A stretch of 64,000 nt of DNA from Flavobacteriales bacterium (GTDB lineage: Bacteria > Bacteroidota > Bacteroidia > Flavobacteriales_F > PHOS-HE28): NCBI GenBank assembly GCA_016716605.1, contig JADJWA010000001.1:3393001-3457000 (forward strand). Direction: 5' to 3'. Below the pieces are notes generated by a model that did no database searches, was not told the origin of the DNA, and worked only from the letters and a program-made list of their open reading frames with translations. A program made the translations under genes and the position numbers. Of the stretch, positions 33,135 to 41,968 are shown piece by piece (position 1 is the stretch's first letter; each line of letters opens with the position of its first letter).

Positions 33135-33142
33135 TACCTTGG
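33135..33142 (+). promoter_or_regulatory. Possible -7 element (TACCTTGG)
   Basis: One mismatch to TAnnTTTG, 5 nt before the Pycsar-effector-like start at 33148. Confidence 0.35.
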
Positions 33143-33147
33143 CCACC

Positions 33148-33753
33148 ATGGAAGAAGAGCAAAGGCAAGTGCCGCCGGTTATCGAGAAGCAGGAGACCCC
33201 CAAGCTGCCCCCGGTGCGCTACGAGGATGTGGACCCCTATACGGCGGACCATCGAGATTATCTGCTGATCCAGAGCCGGGTGAACCTGATGGCCATCAGC
33301 CAGATGAGCGACCTGAAGGCGAACCTGATGCTCACACTGAGCGCAGTTCTGCTGCAGTTCGCCCTTAGTAAGGTGAGCGACCATGCGCTCACAGGACCCA
33401 AAGCCCACTATTGGGTCATGGTGATCGGCGCGTTGGTCACCATTCTGCTCTGCGCGTACGCCACCCTGCCCAAGGCACCATCGATGAAGCAGCGGATCAA
33501 AGAGAACGGTCCTTTGCCCAAAGGCTTCAATCTGCTCTTCTTCACTTCCTTCATCACCCTTACTCCGGAGGATTACAAGCAACGCATGCACATGGTGCTC
33601 TCGTCGCCCCCGCGCACGCACGATGCGATCCTGGACGAACTGCACTCGCACGGCCTCTATATCGCACGCTCCAAGTACAGGCCGCTGCGAATGGCCTACA
33701 TCGTCTTCCTGCTCACCTGGGTGATAGGTGCCATCCTTTACGCCATGGCGTGA
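33148..33753 (+). CDS. Pycsar effector family (DUF5706-like) membrane protein
   Basis: A 201-residue membrane protein. After an acidic N-terminus, SDLKANLMLTLSAVLLQFAL (about 53-72) and a second hydrophobic segment (VMVIGALVTILLCAYA, about 88-103) form the membrane pair; LFFTSFITLTPEDYKQRM and KYRPLRMAYIVFLLTWVIGAI follow, giving a third membrane helix at the C-terminus. This layout matches the Pycsar effector (PycTM) domain, a cyclic-nucleotide-gated membrane-disrupting effector in anti-phage defence. No pyrimidine cyclase gene was found in the window, so this may be a housekeeping or solitary relative. Start MEEEQRQ at 33148. Confidence 0.65.
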   Translation: MEEEQRQVPPVIEKQETPKLPPVRYEDVDPYTADHRDYLLIQSRVNLMAISQMSDLKANLMLTLSAVLLQFALSKVSDHALTGPKAHYWVMVIGALVTILLCAYATLPKAPSMKQRIKENGPLPKGFNLLFFTSFITLTPEDYKQRMHMVLSSPPRTHDAILDELHSHGLYIARSKYRPLRMAYIVFLLTWVIGAILYAMA

Positions 33754-33962
33754 TCAAGTCCGAATCCCTACGAGTCGGAATGATTGGGCCTTCGAATCCG
33801 CACGGCCTACCGCATGTCTTGATGCGAACGGATCCATGCCGAGCGCAAGGGACGCGGGGCTCCGAGGATGCCGTCGGATCTTGCCCAGGGATTCGCAATT
33901 TCGCCATCGCGGCAACGAATCATGTGCTTGCCGTGTCTAATGCACCAAACACCGATCCCTTC

Positions 33963-34550
33963 ATGAGAACACTCGCCGCTTCGTTGCTCCTGCTTCCAGC
34001 CTTCATGGTGCAATCGCAGGTCATCAACCAGTCGAACTTCACCTTCAACCCCAACCTGCTCACCGTACAGGCTGGGACGGAGATCACGATCAATATTGGC
34101 GCTCCGCACACGTTCACACAGGTGAGTGAGGCCACGTGGAATGCCAACGGCAACACGCCGCTCGGAGGCGGATTCAACTTCAACGCAGGCACGCACCAGC
34201 TCACGCTCAACACGCCAGGCACCTACTACTACGTGTGCGTTCCGCACGCCAGCATGGGCATGAAGGGTCGGATCGTGGTGGAAGTGAATACCGATGTAGC
34301 CGATGCTGAGCCTGTGCCCCAGGTGCTTGTCTTCCCGAACCCGGCCGATCGCTTCTTGATCATGGAAGGCGCCATAGGAGGCGCGGTGGCGCAGCTCTTC
34401 GATGCGCAAGGCCGCGAAATCCTTCGCCAGATCATGGCCACTGATGGCCGTTTGGATGTTGCTGCGGTGCCTGCCGGCGCCTATGTGCTGCGCCTGACGG
34501 ATCAGCGAGGGGACCTGCTTACCGAGCAGCGCGTTGTGATCGCACATTGA
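33963..34550 (+). CDS. Secreted cupredoxin (plastocyanin-like) with type IX sorting domain
   Basis: A 195-residue protein with a signal peptide (ending VQSQ). Residues about 20-110 form a cupredoxin domain; the type 1 copper ligands are visible: His49 (APHTF), Cys92, His95 (VCVPHASMGM) and Met98 or Met100. Residues about 120-195 are a Por sorting domain (FPNPADRFLIM, then LFDAQGREIL, then GAYVLRLTD). Expected to be an exported electron-transfer or copper-binding protein on the surface. The 209 bp upstream (33754-33962) shows no other gene. Confidence 0.92.
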   Translation: MRTLAASLLLLPAFMVQSQVINQSNFTFNPNLLTVQAGTEITINIGAPHTFTQVSEATWNANGNTPLGGGFNFNAGTHQLTLNTPGTYYYVCVPHASMGMKGRIVVEVNTDVADAEPVPQVLVFPNPADRFLIMEGAIGGAVAQLFDAQGREILRQIMATDGRLDVAAVPAGAYVLRLTDQRGDLLTEQRVVIAH

Positions 34551-34573
34551 GCCACCTTTCCTTGGGTATTGAA

Positions 34574-34595
34574 GCGCCGCTCCCCGGAGCGGCGT
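34574..34595. terminator. Bidirectional terminator hairpin
   Basis: CGCCGCTCC (34575-34583) pairs with GGAGCGGCG (34586-34594) with a minimal loop, between convergent stops; TTTCGCTTT follows on the + side. Confidence 0.75.
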
Positions 34596-34601
34596 TTCGC
34601 T

Positions 34602-35705
34602 TTAGCGCACCTCCTCCCACCAGCGCTCGCTCAGGTTCAGGTCGGGCCCATTCACGATGCGGCCGATGCGCGGCGTGAGCAACTTGACGCCGTGCTCCGC
34701 AGCCTTGGCCGAGACCCGTTCGATGGGCTCCTTCCACGCGTGCATGGCCAGGCTGAACTTGCCCCAGTGGATGGGCATGAGCACCTTCGCCTTCACATCC
34801 AAGGCGGCTTGAGCGGTCTCCTCGGGCATCATGTGGATATTGGACCAGCGCTCGTTGTAGGCACCGCATTCGAGCAAGGCCAGATCGAACGGCCCGAAGC
34901 GCTCACCCACTTCCTTGAAGGTGGGGGAATAGCCGGAGTCCGCGCCGAAATAGACCTTCTTCCGCTCGCCCTCGATCACCCATGAGCCCCAAAGCGTGCT
35001 GAAGCGATTGGTCATGCCCCGTCCGCTGAAGTGGCGCGACGGCGCAAGCGTGAGCTTCACCGACCCCAGCGCCACGCCCTCCCACCAATCCTTCTCGGTG
35101 ATGGAACCAGCGGGCACGCCCCAATGCTCCAGGTGCGCGCCCACGCCGAGCGGCGCGATGAAGTGCTTATCCTTCAATTGAAGGATGGTTTCATGGTCGA
35201 GGTGGTCGTAGTGATCGTGCGAGAGCAGCACCACATCGACCTGCGGCAAAAGATCAACCCGCATGTGCTGCTGGTAGTTGAAGCGCTTGGGCCCGGCGAA
35301 GCTGAAGGTGCTGGCACGCTCGCCGAACACCGGGTCCGTGAGGAAGGTGATGCCATCAACCTTGATGAGCAGCGACGAATGGCCGAACCAGCAAATGGCG
35401 ATCGCGCTGTCGAGCACCGCCGCCCATGCTGCCGGATCGAACTCAACGGTTGGGATTGAATCCATCGGCTCGCGCCCTTTGCCGCCCTTCGCGAATTCCC
35501 ACAACACACCGAGCATAGTGCCAATGGGCATGTCCATATCCGTCTCCATCAGGTTCTGGAACTTGCCATCAACCTGATTGGGAGAGAGCTTGATGCGCTC
35601 CAAGCGCCCGCCTACGGGATTGGCGCCGATGCGCGGAGCGAAGGAGAAGTAGAGCAATAGGGCGAGGCCCAAAGCAGCCAGAAGGCCGAGCAGTATCCAG
35701 AGCAT
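34602..35705 (-). CDS. Membrane-anchored MBL-fold hydrolase (NAPE-PLD/UlaG-like)
   Basis: A 367-residue protein: one N-terminal membrane helix (LWILLGLLAALGLALLLYFSF) followed by a metallo-beta-lactamase domain. Metal-binding motifs are SHDHYDHLDH (about residues 183-192), FGADSGYS and HWGKF. ICWFGHSSLLIKVDGITFLTDPVF is the standard start of this MBL subfamily. Related proteins hydrolyse lactones, phospholipids or other esters; the substrate here is unknown. Start MLWILLG at 35705 (longer frames exist). Confidence 0.9.
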   Translation of the reverse strand: MLWILLGLLAALGLALLLYFSFAPRIGANPVGGRLERIKLSPNQVDGKFQNLMETDMDMPIGTMLGVLWEFAKGGKGREPMDSIPTVEFDPAAWAAVLDSAIAICWFGHSSLLIKVDGITFLTDPVFGERASTFSFAGPKRFNYQQHMRVDLLPQVDVVLLSHDHYDHLDHETILQLKDKHFIAPLGVGAHLEHWGVPAGSITEKDWWEGVALGSVKLTLAPSRHFSGRGMTNRFSTLWGSWVIEGERKKVYFGADSGYSPTFKEVGERFGPFDLALLECGAYNERWSNIHMMPEETAQAALDVKAKVLMPIHWGKFSLAMHAWKEPIERVSAKAAEHGVKLLTPRIGRIVNGPDLNLSERWWEEVR

Positions 35706-35816
35706 GCGTTGGATGAATCGCAAGAGGTGAATGGAGAAAGGTCCGGCGCAAAGGTCCGGACCCCTCCCCTTTCCCATCCACCGCAGCCACCACCAGACAG
35801 CCGCTCGTGGATCGGG

Positions 35817-37172
35817 CTATTTTGACTTGTACTTGACCGCGCCTTGTGCGAGCAGGTGCTCGATGTCGTTGTTGATGCTGAGGATCAACAGCGATGTGGC
35901 CGTGCAGAAGACCGGGCTGGTGATGCAGTGGTGTCCGTTCCAGCTGCCATCCTGATTCTGGATGCTCACCAGGCGGCCGGTGGTCTGCTGGTACCAGTTC
36001 TTCCAGCCGTTGTCCTTGGCGATCACCAGCGACTCACCCGTCTGCAGGAAGCTGAGGAACTCCTCGCCTCCGTTGTTGCCGAATCCGCTGATCACATCTT
36101 CACGCTGCGCCTGCTGCTTGGCGGATTCATACACCTGATAGGCGGTATTCAGCCGCTCGGCCTCGCTGCGCGACACGCCGGCCTTCTCCAAGGTCTCAAC
36201 GGTCATAGGCGCATTCTTGGCGATGCGCCCTTCCTTCTTCGCCTGGATCACCACCTCATTCAACTCGCGTGCCTCAGCGGCGCTGTTGCGCGTGCTGCCG
36301 CTCACGGCGTAAAGGGTCACGCCCGCCGCGCGTTCCGTGGCCACGGTGCCTTTGCCGGCGTCGAAGTTGCTCTTCTGGAAGTCGCGCGCGAGCTTGAGCG
36401 ATTCGTCGTCCACCACGGCGCCTTGCGACTTGGCGCTCTCCAAGGCACTAGCTGCGAAGCTGCTCTGCAGCACGCCCGCCCAGCCATCGCCGCGCTGGCT
36501 GCCGTCAGCGTTCTGCCCGCGCTGGATCATGTCCACGCAAGTGTTCAGCGCGCGCATGCACCGGAGGCGCTTCGGGTGCTGCTCGTCGAGCTTGGCCACA
36601 AGATTGCTCAGGAATTGCGCGGTCAAGGCGACATCGATGTTGGCGCCGAGCTTTGCCTGGATCTGCGTGCCCTGCAGCTGCGTGATGTTGATCGAGTTCT
36701 TCGGCGCAGATTCCACTTGCTTGAGCAGGTACTCCGTCACGCGAGAGAGCTGCTGGGCGTACGGACCATCATCGAGCGTGCTGCCCATGCGCATGACGGC
36801 CATGGCCACCATGGCCGAGGTTGCCGGATCCGTGCTCACGGCATGCGGATCGGTGATGTCCTGCCGCGAATGCGTCCCCGCACCGTAGCCGCCATCGCTG
36901 GCCTGTGCCTTCACCAGCCAGCTCAACGCGCGCTGCTCGCTCTGCAGCACAGCGGTCGGGGCCTTCAGCGCGAAGGCGCTATCGAGGCCGTCGCCTTCAT
37001 ACACCGTCATGAACACGCAGCCCTTGGGCTTGGGCTTGGGCGCGTGGCAGCATACCGGATCGGTTCCGGCCCGGACTGAGTCCGGCGTACCTGCCGTTCT
37101 GAAGGAGACCAACAGGGCCGCGATGCCTGCTGCGCCGGCAAGTGCGGCGATGACGAAGAGATGCTTTTTCAT
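35817..37172 (-). CDS. Exported prenyltransferase/terpene-cyclase-fold repeat protein
   Basis: A 451-residue protein with an N-terminal membrane or signal segment (HLFVIAALAGAAGIAALLVSF) and a Cys/Pro-rich stretch (VCCHAPKPKPKGC). Repeats typical of alpha-alpha barrels of the squalene cyclase/prenyltransferase class are seen: ALSWLVKAQASDGGYGAG near residue 83 and SIQNQDGSWNGHHCITSPVFCTATSLLIL near 410. No DXDD or zinc-site catalytic motif is evident, so it may be a binding or scaffold protein. A longer upstream frame (to 38153) is antisense to the ThuA gene and is rejected. Confidence 0.72.
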   Translation of the reverse strand: MKKHLFVIAALAGAAGIAALLVSFRTAGTPDSVRAGTDPVCCHAPKPKPKGCVFMTVYEGDGLDSAFALKAPTAVLQSEQRALSWLVKAQASDGGYGAGTHSRQDITDPHAVSTDPATSAMVAMAVMRMGSTLDDGPYAQQLSRVTEYLLKQVESAPKNSINITQLQGTQIQAKLGANIDVALTAQFLSNLVAKLDEQHPKRLRCMRALNTCVDMIQRGQNADGSQRGDGWAGVLQSSFAASALESAKSQGAVVDDESLKLARDFQKSNFDAGKGTVATERAAGVTLYAVSGSTRNSAAEARELNEVVIQAKKEGRIAKNAPMTVETLEKAGVSRSEAERLNTAYQVYESAKQQAQREDVISGFGNNGGEEFLSFLQTGESLVIAKDNGWKNWYQQTTGRLVSIQNQDGSWNGHHCITSPVFCTATSLLILSINNDIEHLLAQGAVKYKSK

Positions 37173-37269
37173 GGCTAGTGCGTTTGGGCCTTTCCGCTGA
37201 GATGCGGAAGAAGGGCGATTTGCACATGCGGTACACGGCATTGGCTCCCGGGTTCGATCGCTGAGGGAA

Positions 37270-37277
37270 TACCTTCG
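37270..37277 (+). promoter_or_regulatory. Bacteroidota -7 element (TACCTTCG)
   Basis: TAnnTTYG match ending 3 nt before the ThuA start codon, implying a leaderless or nearly leaderless transcript. Confidence 0.5.
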
Positions 37278-37280
37278 GCC

Positions 37281-38300
37281 ATGCGTGCGTTGCTCGTTGC
37301 AGGCCTGATCCAGGCCTTCACCCTCCCGGCCCAGAACCGGGTACTTCATTTCACGAAGACTTCCGGCTACGATCACAACACGCGCGCGGCCTCTTTCGCG
37401 ATGTTCCAAACCATCGGCTTGGAATTGGGCCTTGAAGTGGATGACGACGCCACCGGCGACCCGTTCAGCGACCCAGCAACGCTCAGCCAGTACAGCATCA
37501 TCGTATTCAGCAACACCAGCGGCAACAACATCCTCAGCGCGCCGCAACGGGCCAACTTCGAGATCTGGGTGGCCAACGGCGGGAGCGTGCTGGGCATCCA
37601 TGCCGCCACCGACACCTACCGTCATAGCACGGCCAATGGCGGCAACACGGGCACGTGGGATTTCTACGCGGAACTGATCGGCGCCAGCGTGCAGGAGAAT
37701 CCGAATCACGTGGACGGTACCCCGCAGTACGCGCTCTCGCATGCCGATGCGCATCCTTCCACCGACGACGTGCCCGACCCTTGGCTGAAGAACGAGGAGT
37801 ACTACTACTGGGAGGGCGGCTATTTCGGGCCGGACAACGCGGAGGTGCTGCGCGTGGAGGAGACCCTTGGCCCGAACGGCCTGGTGAACAGCTACGATGC
37901 GCCTCGCCCGATGAGCTGGTACCGCGAGCTGCCTTCCGGGAGCGGCGTCTTCTATACGGCGCTGGGCCATGCTCTCTCCAACTATACTGATGACGCGATC
38001 TTCCGGGAGCATATCCTCGACGCGATGCGATGGCTCCATCAAATGAGCACGGAGGTCCCGGATCTGTTGAACCCCGATGCGTGTTCCATCGCGCCGAACC
38101 CAGCCGATGCTCTCGTGCGTTTCTCTTGCCAGGCCAAGGATTGCGGCTCCCATTGGCGGCTGATCGATGCGCAGGGCCGTGAGCAGGCTTCAGGGGCGAT
38201 CCGCGCCGGCTCGGCAACCTTGGCCACTGATGGCCTCGAGCCGGGTTATTACCTGGTCATCACGGCTGCCGGTGCGCAACGCTTGGTCATCGCACGATGA
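37281..38300 (+). CDS. Secreted ThuA-domain protein with type IX sorting domain
   Basis: A 339-residue protein: signal peptide (ending LPAQ), ThuA-like (trehalose utilisation, glutamine-amidotransferase-like) domain at about 20-255 (RVLHFTKTSGYDHNTRAASFAMF, GGSVLGIHAATDTY, VVLG-type strands, RPMSWYRE), and a Por sorting domain at about 265-339 (IAPNPADALVRF, LIDAQGREQ, GYYLVIT). Family role is carbohydrate-related and poorly defined. Its 3' end overlaps the convergent DUF6056 gene by 14 bp. Confidence 0.92.
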   Translation: MRALLVAGLIQAFTLPAQNRVLHFTKTSGYDHNTRAASFAMFQTIGLELGLEVDDDATGDPFSDPATLSQYSIIVFSNTSGNNILSAPQRANFEIWVANGGSVLGIHAATDTYRHSTANGGNTGTWDFYAELIGASVQENPNHVDGTPQYALSHADAHPSTDDVPDPWLKNEEYYYWEGGYFGPDNAEVLRVEETLGPNGLVNSYDAPRPMSWYRELPSGSGVFYTALGHALSNYTDDAIFREHILDAMRWLHQMSTEVPDLLNPDACSIAPNPADALVRFSCQAKDCGSHWRLIDAQGREQASGAIRAGSATLATDGLEPGYYLVITAAGAQRLVIAR

Positions 38301-39687
38301 TGCGCACCGAATCGGCCTGCAGGTAATTCGCGAGGGACCTGTTGATCCAGTGCTCAGGATCATCCGTGGCATCGAGGAAGCGCAGTGATCGCGGGGGATC
38401 CACCAGCGCCGGTACCTCGAGCAGCTCCGAGCCCATGGCTCTTGCCTGTCCGATGTCCTCGTAGCGAGTCCGAAGTTGGACATCGAAGCGCGCGAGCCTC
38501 CCGCTCAAGAGATCGGCGGTCAATCGCCCGCCGCTCCCTGTGGCCAGGCAGGTGATCAGCAGCAGGCCAAGCGCCCAGCGCTGCATGCCCTCCTTCATCG
38601 GCGGCCAAGGCCTACCCGATCGCCGCAACATCTCCGCCCGCACCGAAATCAGAAACAGGAACCAGCCTGGAAGCAGTGCGAGCAACGCTGCATTCACGGT
38701 ACGGTGCTGACCGAGCAGCCCAGTGGCCCAGAAAGGCAAGGCCATGCAGGCCAGGAGCATGACCGCGAGCATGAACGCGACTAGCAAGGGCCGGGGAAGC
38801 CGCGCAAGGATCCCTGTCGAAGCCTGCATCCATGCGCGCAGGTTTGCCAGGAAGAGCGCGCTGGAGAGCAGCAGGGCCGGCGAGAACAGCCACACCAGCG
38901 CGAAGCGAGTGGTCTGCAAGGCAGCCCCCGACGCGGTGCGCCATGGGTCGTGCCGCAGCGGGAAGAGCTCCCCGCGCACAGCGTTACCCGGCGCGGCGGC
39001 CATGACCAGGCCCGAAGCGAGCGCCAAGGCGGTCACCAGCAGCAGGGGCCCATGCAAGCGGCGGTCCTTGCGCCACCGGATGATCAGCAGCGTGATGTGC
39101 GCACCGACCACCAGCATCATGTGCAGCTCATTGAATCCAGCGATGATCACGGCCAGCGCTCCCATGCCCATGGCGCGGCGCCAGGAGATGCGCCAATGAT
39201 CGGACCAGGCCTCAAGGTGGAGCGCCAGCAACCAGAGCACCAGCGCGCCCGGCAGCAGGTAGCTCACGGCGCCAGTGTACCAATAGATGCCCTCGCTGAG
39301 ATCGGGCATGAGCTGGAGGAAGAGCAAGAGGAAGAAGCCTGCACCGATGGAGGCATCGCGACGTGTGAGCAAGGGAGCCGCTGCGCGGATCAGGCGGCGC
39401 GCGCAGGTCCAGGTGAGCACGAGCAGCAGCAGGGGCACGCAACGGTACAGCCACAAGCCCGGATCAGCGCCGAGCACGAGCGGGCCGCGCAGCGTGAGCG
39501 GATTGCTGCACCAGCGTCCGTTCCAGTTCCTGTGCTCATCGGCCAGTCGGGGCAGGAGCTCCGTTCGCATGCCGATGGACGCATAGCTGAGGTCGTCGGC
39601 GAAGGGATGGATGAAGCCGCACACCGCCGCGTAGCGCGCGAGGGCCAGCACCAGCAGCAAGGTGATCACGGTGCGCGCGCGCGGCAT
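38287..39687 (-). CDS. DUF6056 family polytopic membrane protein
   Basis: A 466-residue integral membrane protein with about 9-11 hydrophobic segments. The N-terminus has PFADDLSYA and an NWNGRWCSN motif, matching DUF6056 and related GT-C-like membrane families in which the DD pair and the W-rich loop are conserved. This suggests a membrane glycosyltransferase-like protein using a polyprenyl donor, though no function has been shown. It lies 27 bp downstream of the GT2 gene and is probably co-transcribed with it. A CATCTTTG element lies 4 nt upstream of the start. Confidence 0.72.
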   Translation of the reverse strand: MPRARTVITLLLVLALARYAAVCGFIHPFADDLSYASIGMRTELLPRLADEHRNWNGRWCSNPLTLRGPLVLGADPGLWLYRCVPLLLLVLTWTCARRLIRAAAPLLTRRDASIGAGFFLLLFLQLMPDLSEGIYWYTGAVSYLLPGALVLWLLALHLEAWSDHWRISWRRAMGMGALAVIIAGFNELHMMLVVGAHITLLIIRWRKDRRLHGPLLLVTALALASGLVMAAAPGNAVRGELFPLRHDPWRTASGAALQTTRFALVWLFSPALLLSSALFLANLRAWMQASTGILARLPRPLLVAFMLAVMLLACMALPFWATGLLGQHRTVNAALLALLPGWFLFLISVRAEMLRRSGRPWPPMKEGMQRWALGLLLITCLATGSGGRLTADLLSGRLARFDVQLRTRYEDIGQARAMGSELLEVPALVDPPRSLRFLDATDDPEHWINRSLANYLQADSVRIIVR

Positions 39688-39691
39688 GCGT

Positions 39692-39699
39692 CAAAGATG
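39692..39699 (-). promoter_or_regulatory. Possible -7 element (CATCTTTG)
   Basis: One mismatch to TAnnTTTG, 4 nt before the DUF6056 start. Confidence 0.35.
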
Positions 39700-39714
39700 A
39701 TCCGCGTCGCGGCG

Positions 39715-40671
39715 TCAGAATCCCACGCGCTCCTTCACCCGGTACACGTTCCGCTCCGGGCTGTAGCGGCGCACCAGCTCCGCCACGAAGCCCATGGTGA
39801 ACAGCTGCACGCCGATGACCATGGCCGTAAGGGCCACGAAGAAGAGCCCTTGGTCGCTCACGCGCGGCGCGGCCTTGCCAAGGGCATAAACGAAGTAGAG
39901 CTTCTCCCCCACCACCCAGCATGCGCTGAGCAGGCCCACCACGAACATGAGCGTGCCCACCGCGCCGAAGAAGTGCATGGGCTTGCGCCCGAAGCGGAAC
40001 ACGAAGGTGATGGTGAGCAGGTCGAGGAAGCCGTTGATGAAGCGATCGAGCCCGAACTTGCTCTTGCCGTACTTGCGCGGATGGTGCTTCACCACCTTCT
40101 CCCCGATATGGCCGAATCCTTCCTTCTTCGCGATGAACGGGATGTAGCGGTGCATCTCGCCGAAGACCTCGATGCTCTTCACCACTTCCTTCCGGTAAGC
40201 CTTCAGCCCGCAGTTGAAGTCGTGCAGCTTCACGCCGCTCACGCGCCGGGTGGTCCAGTTGAAGAGCTTGGTGGGGATGGTCTTGCTGATCGGATCGAAG
40301 CGCTTCTTCTTCCAGCCGCTCACCAGGTCGAATCCTTCCACGTGCACCATGCGGATCAGCCCGGGCAGCTCATCCGGATCATCCTGGAGGTCGGCATCCA
40401 TGGTGATCACGACCTCGCCTTGCGCGGCGATGAATCCCTCGTTGAGGGCCGGGCTCTTGCCGAAGTTCCGCCCGAAGCGGATCCCCTTCACCCGCGCATC
40501 GGCCTTGGAGGCCTTCTGGATCTCCGCCCAGGAGCCATCGGCGCTGCCATCATCGATCAGGATCACCTCGTAAGCCACGCCCATGCTGCCAAGCACCCGA
40601 TGCAACCGATCGATGAGGATCGGCAGCGACTCGCGCTCGTTGAGCAGGGGAACGACGATGGAGACATCCAT
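39715..40671 (-). CDS. Glycosyltransferase family 2, polyprenyl-phosphate type
   Basis: A 318-residue GT-A enzyme. N-terminal catalytic domain: VSIVVPLLNERESLPIL, IDDGSADGSW, and the metal-binding DADLQDDPDEL (about residues 93-103). Two C-terminal membrane helices (HFFGAVGTLMFVVGLLSACWVV and LFFVALTAMVIGVQLFTMGF) fit the DPM1/GtrB class that loads sugars onto polyprenyl phosphate. The adjacent DUF6056 gene may use the product. Confidence 0.95.
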   Translation of the reverse strand: MDVSIVVPLLNERESLPILIDRLHRVLGSMGVAYEVILIDDGSADGSWAEIQKASKADARVKGIRFGRNFGKSPALNEGFIAAQGEVVITMDADLQDDPDELPGLIRMVHVEGFDLVSGWKKKRFDPISKTIPTKLFNWTTRRVSGVKLHDFNCGLKAYRKEVVKSIEVFGEMHRYIPFIAKKEGFGHIGEKVVKHHPRKYGKSKFGLDRFINGFLDLLTITFVFRFGRKPMHFFGAVGTLMFVVGLLSACWVVGEKLYFVYALGKAAPRVSDQGLFFVALTAMVIGVQLFTMGFVAELVRRYSPERNVYRVKERVGF

Positions 40672-40694
40672 GCTGCAAGGTTAGCGACCGCGGC

Positions 40695-41813
40695 TCACAA
40701 CGTCTTCTGGTAGATCCGGTAGCGCTTCCAGACCGTTCCGCCCAGGCGCTCCAATTCCGCGCGCATGCGATGGTTGGTCTCCAGCACCAGATGGCTGTCC
40801 ATGTGCGTGAGCCCACGCTGCCGGGCAGCCTTCATCAGCGCGATGCCGAGCACGCAGGTTAGGCCAAGCCCTTGCAGGTCCGAGCGTACCGCACCCAGGA
40901 AGAGGTCTAGCTGCCTGCTCCTCTTCATGGCACGCAGGATATGCCACCAGCCCAGCGGGAGCAGGCGGCCATTCGCGCGTCGGAGGCCTTCGCTCATGTC
41001 CGGCGCAGCCACCACGAAGGCAACTGGTTCATCTTGCGCATTGACGATCACCCGCACGAAATCAGGATCGAGCAGGGGCATGTACTGCGCAGCCAAGCCG
41101 CGCATCTCCAGCTCGCTCATCGGCTCGAAGCCGAACAGCGCGGTGTACGTCTCATTCACCAAGCGCAGCACCGGCACGATCCACGGGTTCAGCTCGCGCT
41201 TCGACCGGAAATGCAGCAGCCGGAACCGGCCATTGCGCAGAACGCGCTCCGCGATGCGCTCATGGAGATCGGGGGCCGCTGGCGGAATGTCCACGCGGTA
41301 GGAGACAGCATCGATGAGCTTCCGGTAGCCGCATCGCTCAACCAAGGGCGGCATCCAATCCGGATTGGACGGCGTGGCGATCACCGGCAGGTGCTCGAAC
41401 CCTTCGACCTGTAAGCCTTGCGGGTCCTTGTCGCTGAATCCGAATGGCCCGATAAGGCGGAGCATGCGACGTTCGCGAGCCCAAGCTTCGGCGCGCTGCA
41501 AGAGGGCCTGCGCAATGGCTGGACTGTTGGTGCAATCGAGCTGGTAAAAGCGGGCTGTATGCTCCTTGTGCGCGGCGTTGTGGCCAGGGTGGATGATGCA
41601 CATGATCCTTCCGACCGGAACCTCGTCCTGCCAGGCCATGAAGCGGGCCACCAGGCACTTGGCCAAACTGGTGTTCCGCCGCGGGTCGTGGAATGCGCGC
41701 TCATCGGCCAACAAGGGCAGCACGCGGTTCGGGCGGTCGTTCACCAGGCTGGGCACGCGCAGGTACTCACGGAGCGATTCGCCCCGGGCGATCGGGCGGA
41801 TGAAGAAGCCCAT
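40695..41813 (-). CDS. GNAT-like acetyltransferase family protein
   Basis: A 372-residue protein starting MGFFIRPIARGESLREYLRVP. The arrangement LLADERAFHDPRRNTSLAKCLVARFMAWQDEVPVGRIMCIIHPGHN and later AFVVAAPDMSEGL, GALRSDLQGLGL-type segments resemble a widespread bacterial GNAT-superfamily protein whose substrate is unknown. The C-terminal 80 residues (ALMKAARQRGLTHMDSHLVLETNHRMRAELERLGG) contain the acetyl-CoA-loop-like part. A CACTTTCG element lies 4 nt upstream of the start; a further ATG at 41966 would overlap the divergent gene. Confidence 0.72.
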   Translation of the reverse strand: MGFFIRPIARGESLREYLRVPSLVNDRPNRVLPLLADERAFHDPRRNTSLAKCLVARFMAWQDEVPVGRIMCIIHPGHNAAHKEHTARFYQLDCTNSPAIAQALLQRAEAWARERRMLRLIGPFGFSDKDPQGLQVEGFEHLPVIATPSNPDWMPPLVERCGYRKLIDAVSYRVDIPPAAPDLHERIAERVLRNGRFRLLHFRSKRELNPWIVPVLRLVNETYTALFGFEPMSELEMRGLAAQYMPLLDPDFVRVIVNAQDEPVAFVVAAPDMSEGLRRANGRLLPLGWWHILRAMKRSRQLDLFLGAVRSDLQGLGLTCVLGIALMKAARQRGLTHMDSHLVLETNHRMRAELERLGGTVWKRYRIYQKTL

Positions 41814-41817
41814 GCTG

Positions 41818-41825
41818 CGAAAGTG
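41818..41825 (-). promoter_or_regulatory. Possible -7 element (CACTTTCG)
   Basis: Near match to TAnnTTYG, 4 nt before the GNAT-like start. Confidence 0.35.
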
Positions 41826-41968
41826 GGGCTCAGCAGCCCTCTTCGCAGGCAAGAATGGCTTCCCCGTTGTGCCGGGGCGGACCGTTGGACTTGTGACCGT
41901 TGTGATTAACATTGCCCTGCGTGCCTGAGTGCGGTGCGCGCCAATCCGTAACCCAAAACCACACACGC

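Noticed and set aside
37173..38153. N-terminal extension of the prenyltransferase-fold protein by about 327 codons
   Set aside because: It is antisense to the ThuA gene; the start at 37172 has a proper exported N-terminus.
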